Shown in pieces: positions 32,437 through 41,306 of a stretch of 64,000 nt of DNA. Each line of letters opens with the position of its first letter. The first letter of the stretch is position 1. Below the pieces are notes generated by a model that saw only the letters and a list, made by a program, of their open reading frames with translations, did no database searches and was not told where the DNA came from. The position numbers were made by a program, and so were the translations under genes. The stretch is from Luteolibacter sp. SL250 (GTDB lineage: Bacteria > Verrucomicrobiota > Verrucomicrobiia > Verrucomicrobiales > Akkermansiaceae): assembly GCF_026625605.1 (NCBI RefSeq), contig NZ_CP113054.1, forward strand, positions 1,860,001-1,924,000, read 5' to 3'.

Positions 32437-34914
32437 TCAGTGGGTGGAGGTGGTGCGGTGGGCGTCCGGATCCAGCGTGGGGTTCTTCACCGGCGGCTTC
32501 TCCACCGGGGCATACACGCCGATCTTCTGGATGTAGGCGATGAGGGCGACGACCTGTGTCTCCGAAAGGTGGCGGCGCAGTTCCTCAGGTCCCAGGTCCG
32601 GCTTGTCCGGCAGGAACGCCCCGGCGGTCACCAGCGAGGACGCGATCTCCAACGCCTGGTCCCGCGCGTTCTGCTCGATCTCATCTTTTGTCATCGCCGG
32701 CCACGGCACTCCCAGCCGTGCCTGTGCGGCGATCTTCGCGGGCAGTTCCTTCAGCGCCGCCTTCTTCCCGAACAGCCATGGATACGCGGGCATGTTGGAG
32801 CCGGACGACATCTGGCGCGGATCGAGGAAATGGGTGAAATGCCACAGGTTGTCCCTTTTTCCGCTGCGCATCAGCTTGGCGTCCTTCACCAGCGCACCGC
32901 CTTCGCGGGCAAGGTCCGGGCCGGTGCGCTTCGACCCCCACTGGTAGGGGTGGTCGTAGATGGATTCGCCCAGGCGGCTGTATCCCTGGTCCTCCCCCGG
33001 ACCGTAGCGGAGCACATCCGGCACCAGCGTGCGGATCATCTGGGAGTGGCAGTTGTAGCAACCCTCAGCGACGTAGATGTCCCGGCCCGCCAGTTCCAGC
33101 GGAGTGTAGGGAACCTGCACCCGGTCCTCCACGTTCACCGCGCGGTTCACCAGCAGGGAGGGGATGATCTGCACCACGCCGCCGACCGCAGCAGCGGCGA
33201 AGATCAGCACGGTGAAAGGCAGGTAGTTCTCCAGCAGGCGGTTGAAGTAGTCGTTCCAGGAACCCTTGCCCGCGCGGAAGGCTGAGATGGATTTGATGAC
33301 AAGCAGGACGGTCGCCGCCAGCGCCGCCTTGTCCGCGTGTGGTGGCAGCAGGAACCACAGGATCATGAAGGCCAGCGCCAGCACGGCGTGCACGACGGGG
33401 TCGGAGGAGAGCGCCTCCGCAAGCGTCATCCTATCCTTCGTCGCCTTTCCAAGCAAGGTCACCTCTACGGTCTCATCCTCCGCCACGCCCTTCCGCGCGG
33501 TCATGAAAATGTTCACCGCACACAGCAGGAAGCCAACGAGGAAAAGGAATCCGCCGAAGCTACGGATTCCGTAGTAGATGTTGATGGAGTTGAGTGTCTC
33601 GACGAACTCGTATTTCAGCGTCGCGCCGTCCGGGTTCGTCTGTGCGAGCATGAGTCCCTGCATGATGCCGGCCACCCACATGGAGGCCACGTAGAGCAGG
33701 ATGCCCACGAGGCCCACCCAGAAGTGCATGTTCGCCAGGGAGGTGGACCACAGCTTTGTCCGCCACAGGCGCGGGGCCAGCCAGTAGAACATGCCCGCTG
33801 CCATGAAGCCGTTCCAGCCCAGAGCGCCGGAATGCACGTGTCCCACCGTCCAGTCCGTGTAGTGGGACAGCGCGTTCACCGCCCGGATGGAGAGCAGCGG
33901 TCCCTCGAAGGTGGCCATGCCGTAGAACGTCACCGCCGCTGCGAAGAACTTGATCACCGGGTCCGTGCGCAGCTTGTCCCACGCGCCGCGCAGTGTCAGC
34001 AGGCCGTTGAGCATGCCCGCCCATGAAGGCGCCCACAGCATCACGGAGAACAGCATGCCCAGCATCTGCAGCCAGCGCGGCAGCGCAGTGTTCAGCAGGT
34101 GGTGAGGTCCCGCCCAGATGTAGATGAACACCAGCGCCCAGAAATGGATGATGGACAGCCGGTAGGAATACACCGGACGGTCCGCCGCCTTCGGGATGAA
34201 ATAATACATGATGCCCAGGATCGGTGTCGTCAGGAAGAACGCGACGGCGTTATGCCCGTACCACCACTGCACCAGCCCGTCCTGGACCCCGCCGAAGATG
34301 GGGTAGCTGTGCAGCAGCGACGTTGGCAGCGACAGGTGGTTGACGATGTAAAGCATCGCGATCGTCACGATGGTGGCGATGTAGAACCACAGGGAGACAT
34401 ACAGGCTCCGCTCGTTGCGGCGTGCCAGCGTCAGGAAAAAGTTCAGGCCGAACACCACCCAGATGACCACCACCGCGATGTTCAGCGGCCAGATCAACTC
34501 CGCATATTCCTTCCCGCGTGTCAGGCCTGCGGGCAGTGTGACCGCCGCGCCGACGATGATGAGCTGCCAGCCCCAGAAGTGGATCTTCGACAGCAGATCG
34601 GATGCCGTCCTCACCCGGCACAACCGCTGGGTGGAGTAATAGACGCCAGCGAACACCATGTTCCCCACGAACGCGAAGATCACCGCGTTCGTGTGCAGCG
34701 GACGGATGCGGCCGAACGTGATGTAGGAAAGCCCCTCCGACTTCACGAGGCCGAAAGTGATCGCTTCCAGGAACTTTCCGTTCATCTGCCACCACGACAA
34801 CTGCGTGGCGGCGAGAACGCCGACGATCATGCCGATGATGCCCCAGAAGATGGAGGCATTCATGAAATGGCGGACCGACTTGTCGTCGTAGGTGATGGTG
34901 GCGGTGTTGGACAT
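32437..34914 (-). CDS. ccoNO: cbb3-type cytochrome c oxidase, fused subunits I and II
   Basis: An 825-residue fusion. The first 480 residues form CcoN: haem-b His in RPLHTNAVIF, CuB ligands in WYGHNAVAFF and AGPHHLLN, and haem ligands in TVGHVHSGALGW. A linker helix leads to CcoO, with haem c CxxCH in GCYNCHSQMIRTLVPDVLRYG and an axial Met in SGSNMPAYPWL. The separate subunits of most bacteria are thus one chain, a fusion found in some Verrucomicrobia and Bacteroidetes. It is the catalytic core of a high-affinity terminal oxidase in the cytoplasmic membrane. No FixI or CcoG genes are adjacent. Confidence 0.95.
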   Translation of the reverse strand: MSNTATITYDDKSVRHFMNASIFWGIIGMIVGVLAATQLSWWQMNGKFLEAITFGLVKSEGLSYITFGRIRPLHTNAVIFAFVGNMVFAGVYYSTQRLCRVRTASDLLSKIHFWGWQLIIVGAAVTLPAGLTRGKEYAELIWPLNIAVVVIWVVFGLNFFLTLARRNERSLYVSLWFYIATIVTIAMLYIVNHLSLPTSLLHSYPIFGGVQDGLVQWWYGHNAVAFFLTTPILGIMYYFIPKAADRPVYSYRLSIIHFWALVFIYIWAGPHHLLNTALPRWLQMLGMLFSVMLWAPSWAGMLNGLLTLRGAWDKLRTDPVIKFFAAAVTFYGMATFEGPLLSIRAVNALSHYTDWTVGHVHSGALGWNGFMAAGMFYWLAPRLWRTKLWSTSLANMHFWVGLVGILLYVASMWVAGIMQGLMLAQTNPDGATLKYEFVETLNSINIYYGIRSFGGFLFLVGFLLCAVNIFMTARKGVAEDETVEVTLLGKATKDRMTLAEALSSDPVVHAVLALAFMILWFLLPPHADKAALAATVLLVIKSISAFRAGKGSWNDYFNRLLENYLPFTVLIFAAAAVGGVVQIIPSLLVNRAVNVEDRVQVPYTPLELAGRDIYVAEGCYNCHSQMIRTLVPDVLRYGPGEDQGYSRLGESIYDHPYQWGSKRTGPDLAREGGALVKDAKLMRSGKRDNLWHFTHFLDPRQMSSGSNMPAYPWLFGKKAALKELPAKIAAQARLGVPWPAMTKDEIEQNARDQALEIASSLVTAGAFLPDKPDLGPEELRRHLSETQVVALIAYIQKIGVYAPVEKPPVKNPTLDPDAHRTTSTH

Positions 34915-34925
34915 GGCGGGGAGGT

Positions 34926-35087
34926 TCAGGGACGCTTGGTGGCGGGCTGTTTGCCGGTCTCCAGCGGCAGGAGGGAGTCACGCTCGAAGCTGGAGCGTCT
35001 GGAACGGCGGGCCTCCGCGGCGAAGCAGACGACGAAGATCCCGGCCAGGCAGGAGCTGACGAGGATGGTCACGGCGAGCACGTTCAC
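34926..35087 (-). CDS. Small membrane protein, possible CcoS-like cbb3 assembly factor
   Basis: A 53-residue frame ending 11 bp upstream of ccoNO. It starts with GTG at 35087 (MNVLAVTILVSSCLAGIFVV), has one membrane helix and a charged tail (EARRSRRSSFERDSLLPLE). CcoS, needed for cbb3 assembly, is a 50-60-residue single-helix protein with an acidic tail, so position and size agree, but the tail here is basic and no conserved CcoS residues are evident. No ribosome-binding site was seen. Confidence 0.45.
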   Translation of the reverse strand: MNVLAVTILVSSCLAGIFVVCFAAEARRSRRSSFERDSLLPLETGKQPATKRP

Positions 35088-35416
35088 GTTGTGGATGGAA
35101 TCAGATTCCGCCCCTGGGTGCTTCGCGCCGCTTTGCGGAAGCTGCGCGTTTCTTGCCCAAGCCCCGGGGCAGGGGATGCGGAGACCGGAGCATGGCGGGA
35201 TTTCCAGCCGGACTCCGACGGATGTGTTCAGATGCGACGGCGGCCTCCTCCGGACGATGGTGGGCGGGTTGCCGGAATGCCACCGTCGATGGATTCCACT
35301 CCAGTCAGCCAACCGTACCTCGAGCAAGCTGGACGCATGCTTTGATTTATCCCTGATGGCTGCGTGACATACGGGAGAAATTGACATCCCGTGACCGGCG
35401 TCCACGCTGGCGGGCC
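35088..35416. other. Divergent intergenic region, no gene seen
   Basis: The 329 bp between the cbb3 operon and the phosphoesterase gene hold the promoters of both. I searched for an FNR-type palindrome (TTGAT-N4-ATCAA) and found no good match. Longer ORFs on both strands here look spurious. Confidence 0.4.
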
Positions 35417-36328
35417 ATGTCATTCAGCCGCCGCCGATTCCTCACCCTGAGCCTGCCCGCGCTGGGTGCCGCTCCAATCATGGCCGCACCCGGAAGCCAG
35501 TCGCCGCAGCTCCGCTTCGGAGTCATCGCGGATCCGCAGTATGCCGATGTCCCGCCCGCAGGCACCCGCCACTACCGGGAATCGCTCGGAAAGCTGGAGA
35601 CCTGCATCACGGAGCTGAACCGGCATGACCTCGCGTTCGTCATCACACTGGGAGATCTCATCGACCGGGACTTCGCCAGTTTCGATCCCGTGCTGGAGCG
35701 CTATGCCAGGCTGAAGGCACCGCACCGCATCGTGCTGGGAAACCATGACTTTGACGTGGCGGACGCTGACAAGCCCCGCGTGCTGGAGAAAACCGGGCTT
35801 GCATCCGCGCACTACAGCTTCTCCCACGGAGCATGGCGAATCGTCGTCATCGACGGAACCGAGATCTCCACCTACCTCCACCCTGCGGATGATCCGCGTA
35901 CTGCCGTGGCGAAGGAGCGGCTCTCCAGGCTGGCAGGCACGGGGGCGAACAATGCGAAGGAATGGAACGGAGCGTTGGGCAACAACCAGCTCCAGTGGTT
36001 GGAAGGGGAGCTCGTCTCCGCGAAAGCGGCTGGCCAGCGCGTGATCGTCTGCGGACATTTCCCGGTGCTGCCCGAGGAGGATTCCCACCGGCTCTGGAAC
36101 TCAGGTGAAGTGGTCGCCATGATCGACCGCCACCCGCATGTGGCCGCCTTCTTCAACGGTCACAACCACAAGGGCAACCACACCCACGCCGGGCAGTGCC
36201 ATTACGTCAACTTCAAGGGAATGGTCGAAACCGCCACCGGCAATCCGTTCGCGATCGTGGACTGCCATCCCGGCCAGCTCACCATCTCCGGTTTCGGCCC
36301 GGAGCCGACCCGCGGAAAGCTCGACTGA
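35417..36328 (+). CDS. Tat-exported metallophosphoesterase
   Basis: The start at 35417 gives MSFSRRRFLTLSLPALGAAP, a clear twin-arginine signal. The calcineurin-like fold follows: GVIADPQYAD, LGDLIDRDF, VLGNHDFDV, CGHFPVLPEE and FNGHNHKGNH, all metal ligands visible. At 303 residues it matches Mn/Fe-dependent ADP-ribose/CDP-alcohol diphosphatase-like proteins (ADPRM type), which also have the PQYAD start; this assignment is by motif resemblance. The protein is probably periplasmic. It lies upstream of the tRNA on the other strand. Confidence 0.9.
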   Translation: MSFSRRRFLTLSLPALGAAPIMAAPGSQSPQLRFGVIADPQYADVPPAGTRHYRESLGKLETCITELNRHDLAFVITLGDLIDRDFASFDPVLERYARLKAPHRIVLGNHDFDVADADKPRVLEKTGLASAHYSFSHGAWRIVVIDGTEISTYLHPADDPRTAVAKERLSRLAGTGANNAKEWNGALGNNQLQWLEGELVSAKAAGQRVIVCGHFPVLPEEDSHRLWNSGEVVAMIDRHPHVAAFFNGHNHKGNHTHAGQCHYVNFKGMVETATGNPFAIVDCHPGQLTISGFGPEPTRGKLD

Positions 36329-36356
36329 CCCCGGGAAAAAGGCAGGGGATTGAAAA

Positions 36357-36430
<74 letters not shown>

Positions 36431-36778
36431 TTATTATTGATTGTGAATGGTTTGAGGTTGGGGAGATCCTCAGATTCAGCTCCGTTGACCATACCAGATG
36501 CCCATGCCGTTTTGTCAAAGATACCCGAATGCGCGAAAATTCGCGCATGGGCGGTTGGACTCAGGTCGGTGAGAATTTGGTGCGTCACAAGGGTGGCAGT
36601 TACTACCTTCGCGCTTGGGTCGATGGCAAGGTGATTCGGGCCAGGCTGGACGTGCCGCGAATCTCTCCGACCCGCCCTTCGGGGACGGGTGTCCAGCTTC
36701 CGTGTCGACCATGGCCACGACCTGCCGCAGGAAGAAGCAAGCCACGTTTGCCGGTCTTATTTCAACAGCCAGCCGCGT
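36431..36778. other. tRNA-to-PEP-CTERM gap, 348 bp
   Basis: Apart from the integrase-like fragment (36529-36660), no gene is supported here. A small inverted repeat (CGCGAAAATTCGCG, about 36532-36545) lies at the start of the fragment. Confidence 0.45.
36529..36660 (+). pseudogene. Integrase-like N-terminal fragment beside the tRNA
   Basis: About 40 residues (WTQVGENLVRHKGGSYYLRA, then WVDGKVIRARLD) resemble the N-terminal arm-binding or SAM-like start of verrucomicrobial tyrosine recombinases, which often begin W-x-K/Q-x-x-x-N-L-x-R-x-x-x-G-x-Y-Y. The frame continues beyond 36660 but loses the pattern, and no catalytic Arg/His/Tyr region follows. It lies about 100 bp from a tRNA gene, the usual place for an integrated element. 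It is read as the remnant of an excised or decayed element. This rests on pattern resemblance alone. Confidence 0.4.
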
Positions 36779-37645
36779 TCAGCGGCGGCGGCGGGTTGCA
36801 AGTCCGGCCAGGGTCAGCAATGCGAGACTCCCCAAGGATGGCTCGGGGACATTCTCCAGCCGGATCGCTTCCAGTTGGGCCACTGACAACACTTCGTCAT
36901 ATACGCGCACGTCATCAAAGAAAGCATTCGGCGAACGATCGGAAGTTGTCGCCGCACTGCCACCCACCTGGAAGTCAACCGAGTTCGCCAGGACCGCGCC
37001 TTCCGGTTCGTCCGGGGTGGGGTCCGTGTTGTTCTGGAAAAGCGCAACCGCGCTTCCGAACTGGGTGGCCGCTGAGGAGGTCCCGCCTGTGTAAAACAGG
37101 ACGTTGGAACTCAGTTGGCTGCCATCGTAGGTAACCGCGAGGAAGACCCACGATCCGAAGCCCCCGATGTTCGACGTCGGGGATGCCAGGCTGTTGTTCA
37201 CCTGCAGCAAGGGCCGATAGTCGGTGGAAGTGACATTTGATCCGACGCGGAGATCAAATCCCGCATCGCCCGACCAGTCGGAGACCAACCGGTCGTTCGT
37301 CGCTGGCTGGGCCTGGATGTTCAACCACATCGTGAGTGTGAAGGCGTTCAGCGAATCGAGTTTCGATGGATTGGTGCCGGTGTCAGGCGAGGCGGTGGTC
37401 CCCGTCGTGATGTAGGCGTTCGCTCCGCTCGTGGAATAGGCGCGTCCCGTTCCGCTCGGCGTATTCGCGATGAAAGAACTGCCGGCTCCGATCAGAGTGC
37501 CATTGGCGGCCGGTCCGGTGCCGCTGTCCGCCGTCGGAGTCGTCCCATCATCAAAATCATACCGGAGCAAGAGTGCCCCATCGGCCACCGGGAAACAAAC
37601 CGCGCCAACCAATGCCGCAAGGACCAGACCTTTGGAAAAGCTCAT
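36779..37645 (-). CDS. PEP-CTERM protein with LamG-like domain
   Basis: The start at 37645 gives MSFSKGLVLAALVGAVCFPVADG, a signal peptide; the longer upstream frame is rejected. The body of about 200 residues has LamG/concanavalin-like features (LLRYDFDDGTT, FTLTMWLNIQAQP, WVFLAVTYDGSQ, DDVRVYDEVLSVAQLEAIR). The C-terminus is a PEP-CTERM sorting signal: VPEPSLGSLALLTLAGLATRRRR is PEP, a hydrophobic helix and an Arg-rich tail. This signals processing by exosortase and anchoring or release at the cell surface. The upstream and downstream genes are unrelated. Confidence 0.9.
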   Translation of the reverse strand: MSFSKGLVLAALVGAVCFPVADGALLLRYDFDDGTTPTADSGTGPAANGTLIGAGSSFIANTPSGTGRAYSTSGANAYITTGTTASPDTGTNPSKLDSLNAFTLTMWLNIQAQPATNDRLVSDWSGDAGFDLRVGSNVTSTDYRPLLQVNNSLASPTSNIGGFGSWVFLAVTYDGSQLSSNVLFYTGGTSSAATQFGSAVALFQNNTDPTPDEPEGAVLANSVDFQVGGSAATTSDRSPNAFFDDVRVYDEVLSVAQLEAIRLENVPEPSLGSLALLTLAGLATRRRR

Positions 37646-38019
37646 GAGAGGATCAAATCCGGGAACTCCGCGAAAGTCCAGCGTTCTCAGAGTTTTCGTT
37701 TGGTCCGCTCTCCCTGAACGGGATGGTGGCGCAGCCCTGCGGTAGATCCCATGACTGTCCGCGACAAGCGTCAGAACGCGCATCATGGAAATCACCAAAG
37801 ATTCCGGCGCCTGCCCCGTTCCGGATACATGCGCCGGGCATGATCCACCGGTGCCAACGCTGTTCCCCGTGCCGCCGCCGAAGCTTTCATCATCGGCGGC
37901 TCGGAAGGATGGAGGCCCACCGGTGGATCGTGCCCCGCATCCCGGTTCCGCATGGGGTGTTGAAATTTCAGCAGAAATGGCTTGCCTGTCCATGCCCTGT
38001 TGAAATATCAGCATGGGGT
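37646..38019. other. Intergenic region with inverted repeat and operators
   Basis: This 374-bp gap holds an inverted repeat of 18-bp arms, one mismatch, at 37836-37853 and 37918-37935 (GGGCATGATCCACCGGTG and CACCGGTGGATCGTGCCC), then the two operator-like sites described separately. I see no gene; a minus-strand ORF here (37653-37841) has no support. Confidence 0.6.
37958..38013 (+). promoter_or_regulatory. Two palindromic candidate operators, 40 bp apart
   Basis: TGTTGAAATTTCAGCA at 37958-37973 and TGTTGAAATATCAGCA at 37998-38013 differ by one base and are spaced exactly 40 bp. Each is near-palindromic (TG-TTGAAAT-x-TCA-CA). The second ends 7 bp before the start codon of the BlaI-type gene, so a repressor bound there would block its own operon. 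BlaI/MecI operators are typically palindromes with an internal TACA/TGTA; the sequence here is different, so assignment to BlaI is inference. Confidence 0.6.
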
Positions 38020-38406
38020 ATGTGGGATGAGGAATCTGACGAATCGTTGAGCCGCCGCGAGCGGCAGGTCATCGGCATCGTGATGAAACGCGGGCGGGTG
38101 TCCGCTCGGGAGATCGGGGAGGAGCTGCCGGACCCGCCGACGTATTCGGCGGTGCGGTCGATCCTGCGATTGCTGGTGGAAAGGGGCCTGCTGGTGAAGG
38201 AGCAGGAGGCGGGGCGGGACTGGTTCAGCCTGCCGGTGAGCGCGGGCAAGGCGAAGGTCGGCGCACTGCGCGGCATGGTGAGGAAGTTTTTCAACAACTC
38301 CGCGCCGGAGGCGGCGATGGCGCTGCTGGGGCAGAAGAATCTGAAGCTCACGGCGGAGGAAGCGGACCGTCTCATGAAACTCATCGGGGAGGCGCGGAAA
38401 AAATGA
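38020..38406 (+). CDS. BlaI/MecI/CopY-family transcriptional repressor
   Basis: The 128-residue product starts at ATG 38020 (MWDEESDESLSRRERQVIGI). The winged-helix domain includes LSRRERQVIGIVMKRGRVSA, REIGEEL and PPTYSAVRSILRLLVERGLL, the BlaI-like recognition helix, and the C-terminal dimerisation half ends EADRLMKLIGEARKK. In BlaI/MecI systems the membrane sensor's protease inactivates the repressor. The stop codon overlaps the start of the M56 gene (ATGA at 38403-38406), so the two are translated together, as in bla/mec systems. The paired upstream sites suggest autorepression. Confidence 0.9.
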   Translation: MWDEESDESLSRRERQVIGIVMKRGRVSAREIGEELPDPPTYSAVRSILRLLVERGLLVKEQEAGRDWFSLPVSAGKAKVGALRGMVRKFFNNSAPEAAMALLGQKNLKLTAEEADRLMKLIGEARKK

Positions 38407-41306
38407 ACGCGTCCGGGGCGGCATCCAGCGCGGCATTTCCCGCTGCGGCCCTCGATGCGGGGGCATTCCTCACACGGTATCCGGAACTGGCGGTGTGGTG
38501 CATGGGCGCGGTGAAGTCCTCCGTGATCGTGCTGATGGTCCTGGCCCTCGCCGCCCTTTTCCGCGGACGTTCCGCCGTCGCGCGTTGCTGGATCCTGCGG
38601 CTTGCGTTCCCCGCGTTGCTGCTGACGGCGCTGTGGCCGCTCGCCGCCGGCAGGCTGCCGGTGTTGTCCGTCCATGTGGATGCCCCCGCCGCATCCGGCT
38701 GGGAGACGGTGCAGCCTGACATTCCCGCGGTTCCTCCGCAGCCAGCGATGAAAGAAACCCTCATCAAGCAGATGGACCCACCTGCGGACTCCGTCGTGCC
38801 CCGCGTGCTGCCGGTCATTCCGGAGATGGATGTCGCGGAGGCTTTTCCCGAGCCAGCTCCTTCCTCACAGTCTCCCACCGACGAGGTTCCTTCATGGAAA
38901 GTCGCGCTGAAGGAGCTGGAGGACCACCTGCTCTTCTTATGGTCCGGCGGAGCGATGCTGGTCGCACTGTGGCTGGTGTTCCGGAATGTCACCGGCCTGT
39001 TCTGGCTGCACCGCCATGGGCAACCGGCGGACGGAACGATGACGGACGTGGGCGACCGCCTGACGGACGCGCTGCGGATGCGGCGTGCCAACTACCGCCG
39101 GGTGCCGGGTCTCGCCAGTCCTTTGCTCACCGGTTGGTTCCGTGCGCGGTTGTGGCTGCCGGAAGGGATGTCTGCCATGACGGAGGCACAGGTTCGCGCC
39201 ATCCTCCGGCACGAACTGGCCCACCACCGCCGCAGGGACCTGTGGTGGCAGGCTCTCGCATCCTGCGCCTGTGCCATCTGGTGGTGGAACCCCGCCGTAT
39301 GGAACCTGGGGAAACGGCTGCGGCATGAGACGGAACTGGCGGCGGATGATGCCGTCGTCACCGGTGGCGGTGCCGCCGCGGACTACGCGGAACTGCTCGT
39401 CCGCGTGGCCAGCGGCTGGACGGTGGGTGATGCCCGTGCCGTCCGCCGCACCGGCGTGCCGATGATGGGTTCCTCCGCCATCGAGCGTCGCGTCCGTGCC
39501 ATCCTTGCGGAAAGTCCGTTCCGCAATCGCATGGGCTGGACCGCCGGGGCCGCAGTGGCATTTATCGCCATCATGGGGGCTGGCATCGCCTCGCTGACCG
39601 CCGTTGCGCGGCCGGTGGAGAGCCCGCTCGCAATGGTGGCGGACATGGAGGAAAGCGAAGGGGACTCCGGTGGGGTGGATCCGGAAGGTGAGCTATCCAG
39701 GGATCCGGCGGCAGACAGGGAAATGCTGGAGCGTCTGGTGTCGCCGAAGAATGTACCGCCGGATTACCTCCATCCGCCGGGAACAGATATCGGAAACCTG
39801 GTTGAACTCCTCCATTCCCGACCGATGGATCTCAAGGATCTGGACGACCTGCAGCATCTGATGTCGGAAGGCTACATCAATGGTAGATATGTGGGGCCGG
39901 ATGAGGGTAAGCCCAATATCCAGATTGCCCGGGTGATCCCGCAGGATCGTCCGCTGCCAACGGAGGCCAGGATACGCTTCATCCACGCGCGGACCGGCCA
40001 GCCCATGCCGGGGTTGAGGTTCCACCTGGGCTTCGATGGCGATCTCCCTTTCCAGGTGGCTGCGGATGGTGATGGTCGCTACATTTTCACCCTATCTCCG
40101 GAAACATTGGAGAGGGAATCCAGACCTGAACGCATTATGTGGGCGGGTACCAAACGGCTCGGCATTCTTGTTGCGGAAGCCGGGTATCTGATGAAGCACA
40201 TGGAATTCCAGCGTCACGCATGGGGGCAGGAGATCGAGGTGCGGATGGAGCCTTCCTTGCCCATCTCCGGCCGGGTTGTCGGGGAGGATGGGCAGCCGGT
40301 GGCAGGTGCCGCGATCCGCACGGATCGTTCACCATTCGTGCATCCGATGCTGATCTTGCTCCCCCGCAATTTCGGCACGAAGACGGATGACGACGGACGC
40401 TGGAGTTTGGATGGATTTCCGGAGGATCTCAGCAAGTTGGAACTGGATATCTCCCACCCGGATTATGTGGCATTCAGCGGCAGTGCCACCGACCTCCCTG
40501 GCGGAGAGGAGGTCCTCAGGAACGGCTCCTCTACCCTGGTTCTGAAAACCGGCCCGCGCATCCATGGCAGGGTGGTGGATCGGGATGGCAGGCCGGTCCA
40601 CGGTGCCCGAATCAATCCGCGCGCCATAAGCTCTCCGCGCTTTGCGATCACCGACGGCGACGGCAGGTTCGTCATCAAGCGGCTGCCGGGTAAATACGCT
40701 CTGCTCACCATAGAGGCTGACGGATTCAGCCCATCGCAGGAAGGCGTGATGGTGGGGCAGGAAAAGGATCACGTCTTCACCCTCTCCCCGCCAACCCTGT
40801 TCCGGGGACGTGTGGTGCGGGAGGACGAACGTCCGTACGCCGGAGTGGAGGTCCGGGTGGATCAGTGGCGGAACCAGCGGACGCTGGGCTACCGCACCCA
40901 AACGGATGAGGACGGGCGCTTCACCTGGGACAGCGCGCCGGCGGAGCCTTTCACACTCAACATCGGTGAAGGCGAGCGGATCATGAGCGGGTATCCCATC
41001 GCCGGGCCGGGTGGGGAGGTGGTCATCGTCATGAAGCCGGCCCTCCGCATCAAAGTCACTGCGGTGGACGATGCCACCGCGGAGCCGGTCAGGAACTTCC
41101 GCGTCACCCCTGTCAGCGCCAACCCATGGGTGTACCGGGATACCCTGGCATCCGTGAAAGGAAAGCTGGAATGGGAGACCTACAAGTTCGAAAAGAACGG
41201 GATCAACTTCCGAGTCGAAGCGGATGGCTTTGACCCACTGGTCACGGAGGTTCATCCCACCCGCCAGCAGAAGGTGGAAGCAGTCTGGCGGCTGAAGAGG
41301 AAGTGA
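38403..41306 (+). CDS. BlaR1-like M56 metalloprotease with carboxypeptidase-regulatory repeats
   Basis: The 967-residue product has an N-terminal membrane-protease domain of the BlaR1/M56 type: helices near residues 30-50, 65-80 and 180-200, the zinc site HELAH at residues 270-274 (ILRHELAHHRRRDLWW), then NPAVWNLGKRLRHETELAADDAVV, and a further helix near 385-405. Instead of a beta-lactam sensor, the C-terminal 550 residues contain about five repeats of the carboxypeptidase-like regulatory (Ig-like) type: ISGRVVGEDGQPVAGAAIR, IHGRVVDRDGRPVHGARI, FRGRVVREDERPYAGVEVRV and two more degenerate copies. Such domains may bind sugars or peptides outside the membrane. Its TGA stop lies in a repeat element. 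Confidence 0.9.
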   Translation: MNASGAASSAAFPAAALDAGAFLTRYPELAVWCMGAVKSSVIVLMVLALAALFRGRSAVARCWILRLAFPALLLTALWPLAAGRLPVLSVHVDAPAASGWETVQPDIPAVPPQPAMKETLIKQMDPPADSVVPRVLPVIPEMDVAEAFPEPAPSSQSPTDEVPSWKVALKELEDHLLFLWSGGAMLVALWLVFRNVTGLFWLHRHGQPADGTMTDVGDRLTDALRMRRANYRRVPGLASPLLTGWFRARLWLPEGMSAMTEAQVRAILRHELAHHRRRDLWWQALASCACAIWWWNPAVWNLGKRLRHETELAADDAVVTGGGAAADYAELLVRVASGWTVGDARAVRRTGVPMMGSSAIERRVRAILAESPFRNRMGWTAGAAVAFIAIMGAGIASLTAVARPVESPLAMVADMEESEGDSGGVDPEGELSRDPAADREMLERLVSPKNVPPDYLHPPGTDIGNLVELLHSRPMDLKDLDDLQHLMSEGYINGRYVGPDEGKPNIQIARVIPQDRPLPTEARIRFIHARTGQPMPGLRFHLGFDGDLPFQVAADGDGRYIFTLSPETLERESRPERIMWAGTKRLGILVAEAGYLMKHMEFQRHAWGQEIEVRMEPSLPISGRVVGEDGQPVAGAAIRTDRSPFVHPMLILLPRNFGTKTDDDGRWSLDGFPEDLSKLELDISHPDYVAFSGSATDLPGGEEVLRNGSSTLVLKTGPRIHGRVVDRDGRPVHGARINPRAISSPRFAITDGDGRFVIKRLPGKYALLTIEADGFSPSQEGVMVGQEKDHVFTLSPPTLFRGRVVREDERPYAGVEVRVDQWRNQRTLGYRTQTDEDGRFTWDSAPAEPFTLNIGEGERIMSGYPIAGPGGEVVIVMKPALRIKVTAVDDATAEPVRNFRVTPVSANPWVYRDTLASVKGKLEWETYKFEKNGINFRVEADGFDPLVTEVHPTRQQKVEAVWRLKRK

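Noticed and set aside
35337..35356. FNR-type operator upstream of the cbb3 operon
   Set aside because: The best candidate (TTGAT ... CTGATG) does not match TTGAT-N4-ATCAA on either strand.
34099..35367. 422-residue ORF antisense to ccoNO
   Set aside because: Low-complexity His/Asp/Gln/Arg shadow; no signal, no motif, no start site context.
36515..36745. 76-residue minus-strand ORF near the tRNA
   Set aside because: Composition is not protein-like, it has no signal or motif, and it overlaps the integrase-like fragment on the other strand.
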